From Candidatus Aalborgicola bjergmarkensis (lineage in GTDB: Bacteria > Pseudomonadota > Gammaproteobacteria > Burkholderiales > Burkholderiaceae_C), in NCBI GenBank assembly GCA_016708725.1, contig JADJFE010000002.1, positions 496,001-560,000 of the forward strand: a stretch of 64,000 nucleotides of DNA, read 5' to 3'. Within the stretch, counting starts at the first letter, position 1; every line of letters begins with the position of its first letter. Below, in pieces: positions 1 through 8,449 of this stretch. The notes below the pieces were generated by a model, which saw only the letters and a program-made list of their open reading frames with translations, was not told where the DNA came from and made no database searches. A program made the position numbers and the translations under genes.

Positions 1-816
1 ACCGATATGTCGCTGGGCACCGGGTTTGAGTTCAGCCGCAGCCAGTTTGACCTGATCTGCTCGCGCTTTGGCAACGTGCCGATTGCATTCGCCGTGGCAG
101 CATCTTCGGCAGTACCGTTGTTGCTCAGTCCGGTAACGGTACACAATTTCTCGGCCACCTGCCCACGTGCGGCGCACCAGTCGCGCCTGGCTGCGTCCGG
201 CGATGGCGACTACCGTGCGCGGATGATGCGCGCGCAGGAGCGCAGCTACCTCGACGGTGCGGCGCGGCCCTACATCCATCTGGTTGATGGCGGTTTGTCC
301 GACAACCTGGGCGTGCGCCGCGCCCTGGACCAGATTCTGGGCGCCGGTGGCCTGCGCGACTCGATGCGTGAGTATGGTTACGCCAAGGGCAGTATTCGTA
401 AACTGGTGCTGATTTCGGTCAACTCCGAGCGGGACCCGTCCGACAACATCGACACCAGTGACCGCCTGCCAGCCAATGCCCAGGTCATCGACACCTTGCT
501 GTTTGGCACGGGCGCCAGGGCCACCAGGGAAACCCAGGAGTTTCTGGCCGACATCACGCGGCAATGGCAAGCCGAACTCGCCGCCCCCGGCGAGGTTGGC
601 AAGGATGTCTTTGCACCCGACGCCGAGGTGCATGTCATCCAGGTCAATCTGCGCGACACCCCCAGCGAACTGGGGCGCAGAGCCCTGCTACAGGTACCCA
701 CGGCCTTCAGCATCACGTCTGGTGAGGTGACGCAACTGATCGACGCGGGCAGCGCCACGCTGCGCGAATCGCCCGAATTCCAGCAATTGCTGCGCAGCCT
801 GGCGGCGCCCCGGTGA
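1..816 (+). CDS. Patatin-like phospholipase, C-terminal part
   Basis: The frame is open from base 1, so the 5' end lies outside the window and about 271 residues are visible. The protein resembles patatin-like phospholipases, Ser-Asp dyad lipid hydrolases. The stretch HLVDGGLSDNLGVRRA carries the DGG motif whose Asp is the second half of the dyad. The nucleophile-containing GXSXG would lie upstream and is not visible. Ala/Ser-rich residues before the DGG segment (IAFAVAASSAVPLLLSP) match the family region that follows the nucleophile elbow. The class is fairly sure; substrate and cellular location cannot be told from this fragment. Confidence 0.75.
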   Translation, partial: TDMSLGTGFEFSRSQFDLICSRFGNVPIAFAVAASSAVPLLLSPVTVHNFSATCPRAAHQSRLAASGDGDYRARMMRAQERSYLDGAARPYIHLVDGGLSDNLGVRRALDQILGAGGLRDSMREYGYAKGSIRKLVLISVNSERDPSDNIDTSDRLPANAQVIDTLLFGTGARATRETQEFLADITRQWQAELAAPGEVGKDVFAPDAEVHVIQVNLRDTPSELGRRALLQVPTAFSITSGEVTQLIDAGSATLRESPEFQQLLRSLAAPR

Positions 817-861
817 GCCATCTGCACATGCACGATCCAACGGCTGCGGACTGGGAACGCA

Positions 862-1248
862 GTGGACAATACGGCAATGAAACCGTATCCGCAAACACTT
901 CCAAATGCTGAAAACGCAACAATACGTGATGACAAATTTGCAAAATATGTACTGAATTTCGGTAGCGAAAGAGGCCGTCACAAGGCACTTGTGTTCCAGT
1001 CTGCCCTTGGATACAACCTGACAAACTATGAAACACTGGTTGAGCAGTTGAAGACTGGGGTCGCCAAGTATCCGTGTGTACTTGGCCCGCTTGATGCGCA
1101 TGGGCAGCGCTATACTGTGGATATGCCAGTCAAAGGCCCGGATGGCGAGGCGGTTGTGACGACGGGATGGATTGTCCGGCCTGGTTCGGATATTCCCGAT
1201 TTGGCGTCGGCTTATGTCAAGAAGGTCAAGGGGAAGCGCGATGTTTGA
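862..1248 (+). CDS. DUF6883 domain protein
   Basis: A 128-residue protein from a GTG start; an in-frame ATG at 877 would remove five residues. The layout LPNAENA..., GRHKALVF, then VKGPDGE and a C-terminal Trp-Ile segment matches DUF6883 proteins as I recall them. It is soluble, with no signal peptide or membrane segment. Its stop overlaps the start of the next gene by 8 nt, so the two are translationally coupled. DUF6883 and DUF4926 genes often occur together, sometimes near toxin or phage genes. A toxin-antitoxin-like role is inference only. Confidence 0.7.
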   Translation: MDNTAMKPYPQTLPNAENATIRDDKFAKYVLNFGSERGRHKALVFQSALGYNLTNYETLVEQLKTGVAKYPCVLGPLDAHGQRYTVDMPVKGPDGEAVVTTGWIVRPGSDIPDLASAYVKKVKGKRDV

Positions 1249-1465
1249 GATGTTTCAGTCCGTAAAAACCGTAGTTCCGGTTCCACAGCTTGGGCTGGCA
1301 TCCGGGGCAAAGGGTGCGATTGTCGATATTTACACGTCACCCTATCCAGCCTATGAGGTTGAGTTCTTCGACAATGAAGACAACACAGTTGGTTTTCTGT
1401 CGATGCGCCCTGAAGAGTTGGTGTCGGATACCTTTTCAGATAGCACGTACAAACTCGCCGCCTGA
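1241..1465 (+). CDS. DUF4926 domain protein
   Basis: I place the start at the ATG overlapping the end of the DUF6883 gene, giving 74 residues. A longer frame from 1172 would run inside the upstream gene and is unlikely. The sequence has the SH3-like DUF4926 pattern: GAKGAIVDIY, YEVEFFDNE, then a short strand ending near LRPEEL-type residues (MRPEELV). The protein is small, acidic and probably cytosolic. It forms a two-gene unit with the DUF6883 gene and is followed by a hairpin terminator. Function is unknown; partner or immunity protein is a guess. Confidence 0.7.
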   Translation: MFEMFQSVKTVVPVPQLGLASGAKGAIVDIYTSPYPAYEVEFFDNEDNTVGFLSMRPEELVSDTFSDSTYKLAA

Positions 1466-1488
1466 ACCCACCCGCCACCCACGCCTGG

Positions 1489-1512
1489 AGCCCCTCGTCG
1501 CAGGGGCTTTTT
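1489..1512 (+). terminator. Rho-independent terminator after DUF4926 gene
   Basis: Perfect 7-bp stem AGCCCCT / AGGGGCT with a 6-nt loop, followed by five T. It closes the DUF6883/DUF4926 pair 24 nt after the stop. Confidence 0.8.
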
Positions 1513-1546
1513 CACGCCTGCCCCTGAATGCACTCCACCGTACGCC

Positions 1547-2464
1547 ATGAGCACCACAACCCCCTCCACCATTGACCTCAAACGCTACGCCAAACTGTCG
1601 ATTGCTGCGGCACTTGTTACCATTGTGCTCAAGGGTGCAGCCTGGTGGTTGACCGGCTCGGTTGGCTTGCTCTCGGATGCCATCGAATCCTTCGTCAACC
1701 TCGCCGGTGCGTTCATGGCGCTGTGGATGCTGACACTGGCCGAGCAACCCGCCGACCACGACCACCCTTATGGACACAGCAAGGCCGAGTACTTCTCCAG
1801 CGCCTTCGAGGGTTTGCTCATCATGCTGGCAGCCATCAGCATCGCCTATGCAGCCATTGGACGCCTGCTACAGCCGCAGGCGCTGGATGCGCTTGGTGTC
1901 GGGGTGCTGGTCTCGGCAGTGGCTTGCGCTGTTAATCTGGCCGTTGCCAGGCTTTTACTGCAAGCGGGCAAGGTTCACCGATCCATCACGCTGGAGGCCG
2001 ACGCACACCACCTGATGACCGATGTCTGGACTTCGGTGGGTGTCATTCTGGGAATCGGCCTGGTCGCGCTCTCAGGCTGGAACTGGCTGGACCCGGCCAT
2101 CGCCTTGCTGGTGGCGGCCAATATTGTCTGGACCGGCTGGCAACTCATGCACCGTTCAGCCTCGGGCCTGATGGATATTGCACTGCCCGCCGCTGAAATG
2201 GCCAGGGTGCAATCCGTGCTGCAACGCTACGCGCAATATGACATTACGTACCACGCCCTGCGTACCCGTCAGGCCGGGCGACGCTCCTTCATCACACTGC
2301 ACGTGCTCGTACCGGGGGACTGGACGGTCAAAATGGCGCACGACTGGGTGGAGCGCATCGAAAGCGATTTGCGTGCAACCATTCCCGGCAGCCACATCAT
2401 TGCCCATCTGGAGCCGATGGACGACCCCTCTTCGATGGACGACCAGGAACTTGACCGCGACTGA
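1547..2464 (+). CDS. Cation diffusion facilitator (CDF) metal exporter
   Basis: A 305-residue member of the cation diffusion facilitator family, which uses proton antiport to export divalent metals (Zn, Fe, Co, Cd or Mn) across the inner membrane. Around six hydrophobic segments cover residues 15-200, and the rest is a soluble C-terminal ferredoxin-like domain. Family signatures are SDAIES (about 43-48), [11 protein letters not shown] (about 72-82) and [13 protein letters not shown], in which His155 and Asp159 match the HxxxD half of the transport metal site. The C-terminal tail overlaps the convergent tfoX-like gene by 68 nt. Metal specificity is not decided. Confidence 0.9.
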   Translation: MSTTTPSTIDLKRYAKLSIAAALVTIVLKGAAWWLTGSVGLLSDAIESFVNLAGAFMALWMLTLAEQPADHDHPYGHSKAEYFSSAFEGLLIMLAAISIAYAAIGRLLQPQALDALGVGVLVSAVACAVNLAVARLLLQAGKVHRSITLEADAHHLMTDVWTSVGVILGIGLVALSGWNWLDPAIALLVAANIVWTGWQLMHRSASGLMDIALPAAEMARVQSVLQRYAQYDITYHALRTRQAGRRSFITLHVLVPGDWTVKMAHDWVERIESDLRATIPGSHIIAHLEPMDDPSSMDDQELDRD

Positions 2465-2819
2465 TTTTCTTGGGCTTGCGCGCCCGCAATGCAGCCTCCA
2501 GCGCCAGCCTGGCCCACGGTGCCATCTGCTGGGGTGACTCCATGGCCTCTTCCGGGGCGCTGTAGTAGTTCATGCCCATGGCTTTGCCTTTGGCATGGTA
2601 GACAAAACGCTGGCAGCCTGCCGCTTCAAACTGCGCGCGCGAGTCGTCGTCGGCCTTGAGCCAAAGCATTTCACCACCCCCAAGGTCCGCCACAATCGCC
2701 AGGGTCAATCCGTCCAGGCTGATGCCATGCCCGCCAAACATGCGCCTGGCCACGCATACACCCAGGCTGGAGAGCAGTTCACAGCTATAGCGGGCAAATT
2801 CGTTCGATGATGCAGCCAT
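2397..2819 (-). CDS. TfoX/Sxy N-terminal domain protein
   Basis: A 140-residue protein with a TfoX N-terminal domain: [14 protein letters not shown] near residues 25-38, then a strand with MLWLKAD and the [20 protein letters not shown] segment typical of the fold. The C-terminal 30 residues are a basic, Pro/Arg-rich tail ([18 protein letters not shown]). Full-length TfoX/Sxy regulates competence in gamma-proteobacteria. Single-domain versions like this are common in beta-proteobacteria and have no settled role. It converges on and overlaps the CDF gene. Confidence 0.85.
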   Translation of the reverse strand: MAASSNEFARYSCELLSSLGVCVARRMFGGHGISLDGLTLAIVADLGGGEMLWLKADDDSRAQFEAAGCQRFVYHAKGKAMGMNYYSAPEEAMESPQQMAPWARLALEAALRARKPKKISRGQVPGRPSKRGRPSAPDGQ

Positions 2820-2843
2820 AAAGCACCTCCGTTCTGTTCCACG

Positions 2844-4706
2844 CTATCCCGCCATATCCTGAACAATACTTTCCAGCACGTTCTGCCAATCTCCCGGATG
2901 GTCCTGCCGATACAAGCGCATACTGGGATACCACAGGCTGGAGGAGCCAGCGAACTGCCAGCGCCAATCGGGCAGATAGGGCAGTAACACGCGCACATCC
3001 TTGCCAAGCGCTCCCGCCAGATGCACCGTCGAATTGTCGATGGACACCACGCAATCGCAAGCACCCATCACGGCGGCCAGACCATCAATATCCTGCAGAT
3101 TATCAACCTCGGGATAGTGCAGCACTTCAACGCCAGTTTCACTAAAAACCGCTGCACGTTCTGCGGCTGTGTCACCGTATTGCAAATTGACCAACGCATA
3201 ACCGGTAGCCGCCAAAGCGCTGACGAGTTGCCGCAATGCGATGCTGCGCTGAGCACCAGTCAGCGGATTTTTGCAATACCAACTGATACCACACAACCTG
3301 GTGTCTTTCCCTTTTTGCAAGGCATGGCGAATCTGCATGGACCGTTGCGTATCACAGCGCAGATAGCCATTTTGTGCGTTTTGTGCGGATGAAAAACTCT
3401 CGGGAGAAGCGCGCAGATACTGGCACACGTTGCCCATCGGGATATGGACATCGTAAATATCCTCGGGAACCGTCAGCAGCGAAGGTATGAACGTGGCCAC
3501 TTCACGTGGAAAAGAACGCGACAACAAAGGAATCAGGCGTGTATCCGCCAGAACAATCAGCTCCCTGCAACGCGCGCTGAATTCGGGTATCAGGGAACTG
3601 AACATCAGCTCTTCGCCAAGACCCTGCTCGGCCCACAGCAACACCCGCTGACGACCCCCTTCGTTCCAGACCGGTCGGCTGGTCTGCAATGGTTTGGTAA
3701 TGAAATCTGGCACGTGCCAGCGCCAGCCATACATCCGCCAACCACGCGCATAATCGCCCAACGTCAGCAAGGCCAAAGACTTGTTCCAATGGGCTTTGGC
3801 GTAATCGGACTTGAGCGCAATGGCGGCGTCGTAGCAGGCAATGGCCTCGGGTAGTTGCTTGAGCTCATGCAGTGCAATGCCGCGATTCAAATAGGCTTGC
3901 GCATGGTTGGGCCGGATCTCCAGCGCACGTGCATAGCAAACCAATGCGGCTTCCGTCTGCTGCAAATGTTTATACGTATTGCCAAGATCAAAATAGGCAT
4001 CGGCATGCGTGGGCGCCAGCGCGATGGTTTGCCCGAAACTGTGCGCGGCTTGCTCGAAGCGTCCTTGCTTGTAGCGTGCAATTCCCAGCCGGTAGTGGCT
4101 CTCGGCATTATTCGGGTTGATGGCCAGGGCGCGTAGATAACTTTCTTCGGCTGGCGCATACTGGTGCAATTGCACCAGCACATTCCCCTGGTTGAAAAGC
4201 GCCTGGGTGAAGCCGGGTTTGCATGCAATTGCGCGGCCATAACTGGCAACGGCTGCCTCCAGCTGGTTCAGGATACGCAGCACATTGCCCTTGTTGTAAT
4301 GCGCTTGTGCAAAATCCGGTTGCAGCGCAATGGCCCGATCCAGGCTTGCCAGGGCAGCATCAAGCTGCTGATTGTCCAGAAGCACGGTACCCAGATTGCA
4401 ATGAAATGCCGCATTGTGCGGTTGCAACAGGATAGCCTGACCAATCAACTCTGCCGCCCGTACAAAATCGCGCTCCTGGCTGACCAGCACGCCCAGCAGA
4501 TGCAGGGTATCGGCATGTTTTGGCTCAATGGAGAGAAGTTGCGTGTACAGCGCTTTTGCAGCGGGCAAATCCCCTTTGCGATGCAACTCCAGGGCTTGCG
4601 AAAACAATCCCTGAACTTGTGAACCAGCACTCTTTTCCGCCGGCTTGTCAGTCGAATTGTTTGTCTTGTTTATCTTGTTTGTCGGCCGTTTCTTACGCTT
4701 TGACAT
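2844..4706 (-). CDS. TPR-repeat protein with C-terminal glycosyltransferase-like domain
   Basis: A 620-residue protein. After a basic, low-complexity start (about residues 1-30), roughly ten tetratricopeptide repeats fill residues 30-350, recognisable by recurring NxGxxL...G...A...Y..A and ...A.Y..G spacing. The C-terminal third (about 370-620) resembles the GT-B domain of TPR-linked glycosyltransferases and heptosyltransferases: EQGLGEELMFSS, then VSIDNSTVHLAGALG and a PDWRW motif. Such proteins are thought to glycosylate proteins or surface polymers; the substrate is unknown. A Shine-Dalgarno-like AGAAGGG lies just before the ATG, only about 16 bp from the stop of the IS607 tnpB, so its native promoter has probably been displaced. 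Confidence 0.8.
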   Translation of the reverse strand: MSKRKKRPTNKINKTNNSTDKPAEKSAGSQVQGLFSQALELHRKGDLPAAKALYTQLLSIEPKHADTLHLLGVLVSQERDFVRAAELIGQAILLQPHNAAFHCNLGTVLLDNQQLDAALASLDRAIALQPDFAQAHYNKGNVLRILNQLEAAVASYGRAIACKPGFTQALFNQGNVLVQLHQYAPAEESYLRALAINPNNAESHYRLGIARYKQGRFEQAAHSFGQTIALAPTHADAYFDLGNTYKHLQQTEAALVCYARALEIRPNHAQAYLNRGIALHELKQLPEAIACYDAAIALKSDYAKAHWNKSLALLTLGDYARGWRMYGWRWHVPDFITKPLQTSRPVWNEGGRQRVLLWAEQGLGEELMFSSLIPEFSARCRELIVLADTRLIPLLSRSFPREVATFIPSLLTVPEDIYDVHIPMGNVCQYLRASPESFSSAQNAQNGYLRCDTQRSMQIRHALQKGKDTRLCGISWYCKNPLTGAQRSIALRQLVSALAATGYALVNLQYGDTAAERAAVFSETGVEVLHYPEVDNLQDIDGLAAVMGACDCVVSIDNSTVHLAGALGKDVRVLLPYLPDWRWQFAGSSSLWYPSMRLYRQDHPGDWQNVLESIVQDMAG

Positions 4707-4721
4707 GGTAAACCCTTCTGT

Positions 4722-6113
4722 TCACGAAAAGCTATTCAAAGCTACACATGATTTATCCGCACTTGGTTGATGTGCATGGGCACCCAACTCAAGCCTCTTG
4801 ACGCTCAGTTGCGCCGGAGAACGTGCGAGCAGGATTCGACGCACTTCCTTATAGGGAGTGAAACGAGAAATATCGTTGTCGCCTAGTCTTGCCAACACGT
4901 TCAAAGCAGCGTTGTGGTCAGCCTGGAGAACATCCCCGTTTTCACGATAAAACTTATCGCCAATGCGCTTGCCTTGCAGCAAACCAGTGGTCGAGTCCAT
5001 TTGCGATGTGTAGGCTGAATTTACCAAGACGTGCTTGGCTTTACGCTGCGTGCTTACCGAGTCCAGGGCATCGGCCAATGTGCCTTTTGCCCAGGAACTC
5101 ATCCTTCGATTAAATTTCTTCCATTGGTGTTTTTTCGCAATGGGCGAGGTCAGGTCCTCGGATACCACCACAGCAGCCTTATCCACAACGCTGTGCGCGG
5201 CTTGGAAGGCGATATTGCGTAGTTCACCTTGCGTTTTCTCGCGCCGTGCGTCTATCTTCTTGCGGCCAAGGTTGTGCAACTTGATGCGATCCGCTTTGGC
5301 GATGTGTCCATCCCTGCGGTGTTTCTTTTCCAGCGCGTGCAACCTATTGCGTTGTTTGTTTGTGTCAAAGGTCTTATCGCTGTAATCGGTCAGCACTGCG
5401 CCAAATTTCTCTCCGTGCGCCTGTCCGTCTGAATCGGTGAACGCTTCGGTGTAGCCTTTGTCTATGCCGATGACCTGGGTGCCACATTCGCGTCCGTCGC
5501 CTTTTTCAGCAGCATAGTGAATCTCGGCGTGACCCTCTTTTGCGATGATGCGCAGGTTGCGGCCAGTGAGATCGATGTTCTTACCATTCGACGTTGTTAC
5601 TAGCGTTATATCGTTGCCGTACTTCTTGGCGATACGGGTTGTGATAGCCAACTGGCCATCAACCACTTTCGATGATTGCTTGTCAGAGCGGACGATGAAC
5701 TGGTTGGCAACCGTTGACCTTCCATGCCGGAAATGCTTGCGCATCTGACGGTGTAGAAAGTTGTCCGTTTGCCATTTATCCTCGCGCAGCAGGGTGTAGA
5801 GACGCTTCTGTTCGGCTTTGTCTTTGGTTCGTGCATGGATAGCCTGACGAACCAAAGACCTAGCCGCTGCTTTGTACGTCAGAATATCGTTGATGATGTC
5901 CTTGGTTGTTTCGTTGCGGATGGTTCCATCGACCGGCAAGCCGGTGTAGTATTCCCCCGCAGTTATTTCAGAGCGCATATCCAGATTGCTTTTACCGACG
6001 TTTTTCAGTGCTCCATAGCGCCGCCAGATATCCGCCCGGACAAAGCCCAAGGTCTTGCAAATGGCTGCAAGGCCTTTCGGTACATCCGCTTGAAGAATGC
6101 GCGTGACGTTCAT
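4722..6113 (-). CDS. tnpB: IS607-type TnpB RNA-guided nuclease, zinc ribbon lost
   Basis: A 463-residue TnpB (OrfB) protein. TnpB proteins are RNA-guided RuvC-like nucleases, ancestors of Cas12, whose guide RNA usually overlaps the 3' end of tnpB. The RuvC residues are visible: Asp218 in IGIDKG, Glu319 in VVVSEDL, and Asp399 in ADHNAALNVLARL. The zinc ribbon normally lying between the last two has no cysteine at all here: YTSQMDSTTGLLQG and FYRENGDVLQAD stand where CxxC pairs are expected. The stop is only about 16 bp from the TPR gene, so any guide RNA would have to overlap the coding end. Cleavage activity is uncertain. Confidence 0.88.
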   Translation of the reverse strand: MNVTRILQADVPKGLAAICKTLGFVRADIWRRYGALKNVGKSNLDMRSEITAGEYYTGLPVDGTIRNETTKDIINDILTYKAAARSLVRQAIHARTKDKAEQKRLYTLLREDKWQTDNFLHRQMRKHFRHGRSTVANQFIVRSDKQSSKVVDGQLAITTRIAKKYGNDITLVTTSNGKNIDLTGRNLRIIAKEGHAEIHYAAEKGDGRECGTQVIGIDKGYTEAFTDSDGQAHGEKFGAVLTDYSDKTFDTNKQRNRLHALEKKHRRDGHIAKADRIKLHNLGRKKIDARREKTQGELRNIAFQAAHSVVDKAAVVVSEDLTSPIAKKHQWKKFNRRMSSWAKGTLADALDSVSTQRKAKHVLVNSAYTSQMDSTTGLLQGKRIGDKFYRENGDVLQADHNAALNVLARLGDNDISRFTPYKEVRRILLARSPAQLSVKRLELGAHAHQPSADKSCVALNSFS

Positions 6114-6736
6114 TGCAGCTCCTCTTGGGTATGCCCCAGCTTATATTGGGGGAAATCCTCTTTGATGACCTTGTGATACTTTCGCATTCCGTGCAGCCGA
6201 CCGCTAAAGGTGTGAACGATAGCCATCAAGTCTTCTACCATTTCCTGTTGTGGCGACAGTGATTCCTGGTTAGCCACAACAATCTCGCAACCGTTTTCAG
6301 CAGCAATGTGGCTAAACAAATCAAAACCAAATCGCATCAATCTGTCCTTGTGGGCGACTATCAGTTTCACAATCTCGCCACGTTGGATACGGTCAATAAT
6401 GGATAAGAAACGTTTGCGTTTGAAATTCATCCCGCCGCCAATCTCTTGCACCCACTCATCAACCGGAATCGCACCTGCCAAGCAATAGGCTTGCATCGCC
6501 GCTATTTGTGAGGCTAGATCATCTTTCTGCCCGGCACTACTGACACGGCAATAGACCACAATGCTTTTCTTATCTGGCGCACCGCCCAACAATAAACGCA
6601 CGTCCGATTCATCGAAATACCGATGACCCGACGGCAGGCGCTTCGCTATCAGCTTGCCCTCACGCTCCCAACGACGAATCGTTTGAGTCGAGCGACCAAC
6701 TCTTGCGGCAAATTCATTGATACGGTAATTACTCAT
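6110..6736 (-). CDS. tnpA: IS607-family serine recombinase TnpA
   Basis: A 208-residue serine-recombinase transposase. The N-terminus is a MerR-like helix-turn-helix (INEFAARVGRSTQTIRRWEREG, residues about 6-27, then RLPSGHRYFDESDV), followed by the resolvase catalytic domain with VVYCRVSSAGQKDDL, whose Ser at 66 or 67 is the nucleophile, and Arg-rich ahkDRLmRFGF later. This N-terminal DNA-binding order is diagnostic for IS607 TnpA. Its stop overlaps the tnpB start (ATGA). It appears intact. Confidence 0.92.
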   Translation of the reverse strand: MSNYRINEFAARVGRSTQTIRRWEREGKLIAKRLPSGHRYFDESDVRLLLGGAPDKKSIVVYCRVSSAGQKDDLASQIAAMQAYCLAGAIPVDEWVQEIGGGMNFKRKRFLSIIDRIQRGEIVKLIVAHKDRLMRFGFDLFSHIAAENGCEIVVANQESLSPQQEMVEDLMAIVHTFSGRLHGMRKYHKVIKEDFPQYKLGHTQEELQ

Positions 6737-6863
6737 TACGGATAATTATAACTATTTTTGAATAAATTTTAAGAAACAGTTTTTAGCTCTATCTTCACTA
6801 TTTTCAATTATCTGAATGTGCGCGCAATCACGCTACTGTACAGGACGGGATAATCCGGAGAAT

Positions 6864-8390
6864 ATGCCACACTCCGACAAACCATCGTCTGCATCGTCTG
6901 GCCCGCCCACCGAGACGGAACTGAAATTCGCGCTGCCCCTGCGCAGTCCCGGCGATCTCGCAGCCATGCTTGCGCACGTGCCTGTACTGCGCCGCCGCCG
7001 GGCCGTGACCGTGACGTTACATAACGTGTATTACGACACTGCCGAGCAACTGTTACGCCAGAACATGATGGCGCTGCGGCTGCGCCAAGTCGGCGATACA
7101 TCCCATCCGCGCTGGGTGCAAACCCTGAAGATAGGAGCAAGCGATGCGTCCGCCTTGAGCCAGCGCGGCGAATGGGAAACCGAACTTGCTGCCAGTGAAT
7201 TGCACCACGCTGTCTTGATGGCTACCCCCTGGCAGGCATTTGACCCTGATGCCCGCATTTTTGCGTCGCTCAAACCCTGTTTCACCACTGTTTTTGATCG
7301 CACCAGCTGGGTCGTGCGCAAACGCGATGGCAGTGCGCTGGAAGTTTGCCTGGACATCGGCCATGTTCTCGCCGATGGCAAGGCAGAGGCGATTTGCGAA
7401 CTGGAAATTGAGTTGCTCCAGGGGTCTTGCGAAAATCTGTTCGACATCGCCGAAGAAATTTCCCGCTCACTCTGCCTGATCCCCTTGGGCATGAGCAAGG
7501 CCGAGCGTGGCTATCGGGCTGCGCAGGGAACACTGCACGCGCCACGGTACGCGCAGCCCCCTTCCATCACCCCGGATATGCCACCGGCCCAGGTGGCAAA
7601 AATCCTGCTGCGCGAGATGTTTCAGCAGTTCACCGCCAATCTCGTGGGCATGCGCACATCCGATGCGCCGGAACTGGTACACCAGGCCAGAGTCGCCTGG
7701 AGGCGTTTCAGAAGCCTTGTCAAATTGTTCAAAAACCAACCCGTCCTGACTGGTTTGCCCGCACGCGAACCACTGGCACCCCTTCTGGATGCCCTGCGCG
7801 CCATGCGGGATACCGACGTCGCCTTGACCGAAACACTGCCCCTGTTTGCCAATGCCTACGTCGCAGGTGACTTGACCCGGCAACAGCAATGGCGGGAGAT
7901 GGAGCGCATGCTGGCTCAGACTGCCCGCGACCAACGCTTGACCGTTCGCAATGCCCTGGACAGTCCCGCGCTGGGTTTGGCTCTGGTGCGGATTGCGCGC
8001 TGGCTGGAACTGCCCGAAGCAACAACACCTTCCGACTCCACCACAAACACAAACACAAACACAAACACAACATTGTGGGCCAAACGCCGCATGGAACGAC
8101 TCAACAAGCAATTGAAGGCCATTCCTCGGGATTCTGACGACCCGGACGTGTTGCATGCCGCACGCATTGTGTCCAAGCAATTACGCTACTGTACGGAGGC
8201 CCTGGGTCCCTTGCTACCCAAACGGCACGCCAAACGCTGGCGCAAAAAAGCGACCGCCATGCAAACCAACATCGGTGCCATGCGCGACTTTACTCAGGCG
8301 CTGAAAATACTGGCACAAATGCCCGCCGCGCCCGACCTGCTCGCGTTTGTACGCGGTGTTGCAGCGGGACAAAAATTGCGTAAAACCTGA
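6864..8390 (+). CDS. CYTH-CHAD domain protein
   Basis: About 508 residues. I prefer the ATG at 6864, which has GGAG just upstream, over the in-frame ATG at 6816 in the AT-rich IS607 flank. The N-terminal CYTH domain begins with the signature ETELKF (ExExK) and continues with Arg/Lys/Glu strands such as LRLRQVG and WVQTLKIG. CYTH domains bind triphosphates or polyphosphate. From about residue 230 a CHAD domain follows, helical with conserved His (VHQARVAWRRFRSLVKLF, and DVLHAARIVSKQLRY), a polyphosphate-binding module. The family includes inorganic triphosphatases such as YgiF. A CACAAA microsatellite interrupts the CHAD domain. Confidence 0.88.
   Translation: MPHSDKPSSASSGPPTETELKFALPLRSPGDLAAMLAHVPVLRRRRAVTVTLHNVYYDTAEQLLRQNMMALRLRQVGDTSHPRWVQTLKIGASDASALSQRGEWETELAASELHHAVLMATPWQAFDPDARIFASLKPCFTTVFDRTSWVVRKRDGSALEVCLDIGHVLADGKAEAICELEIELLQGSCENLFDIAEEISRSLCLIPLGMSKAERGYRAAQGTLHAPRYAQPPSITPDMPPAQVAKILLREMFQQFTANLVGMRTSDAPELVHQARVAWRRFRSLVKLFKNQPVLTGLPAREPLAPLLDALRAMRDTDVALTETLPLFANAYVAGDLTRQQQWREMERMLAQTARDQRLTVRNALDSPALGLALVRIARWLELPEATTPSDSTTNTNTNTNTTLWAKRRMERLNKQLKAIPRDSDDPDVLHAARIVSKQLRYCTEALGPLLPKRHAKRWRKKATAMQTNIGAMRDFTQALKILAQMPAAPDLLAFVRGVAAGQKLRKT
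8042..8070 (+). repeat. CACAAA hexanucleotide microsatellite inside CHAD domain
   Basis: Almost five perfect CACAAA units encode a Thr-Asn run (TNTNTNTNT) between two CHAD helical halves. Changes by whole units stay in frame, so slippage would change linker length without stopping translation. Confidence 0.9.
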
Positions 8391-8449
8391 ATTTCAATGT
8401 GTATCTCATTGGAAGGCGTATATTGGCCCTTGCGGCCTTGGGGTGAAAC

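Larger units (their letters stand above)
4708..6815 (-). mobile_element. IS607-family insertion sequence (boundaries approximate)
   Basis: A two-gene element with serine-recombinase tnpA and tnpB overlapping by 4 nt, both on the minus strand, the IS607 arrangement. The ends are inferred from the neighbours: the TPR gene begins at 4706 and the CYTH-CHAD gene around 6864. IS607 elements lack clear inverted repeats, and I could not define exact termini. The sequence upstream of tnpA (6737-6815) is strikingly A+T-rich. Confidence 0.75.

Noticed and set aside
378..935. Long minus-strand open frame opposite the patatin-like gene
   Set aside because: It covers a clear coding gene on the other strand, and its residues (Ser/Arg/Ala-rich) look like antisense of GC-rich coding DNA.
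7467..8180. 237-codon minus-strand frame within the CYTH-CHAD gene, with a CVCVCVC run
   Set aside because: Antisense of a confident gene; the CV run is just the microsatellite read backwards.
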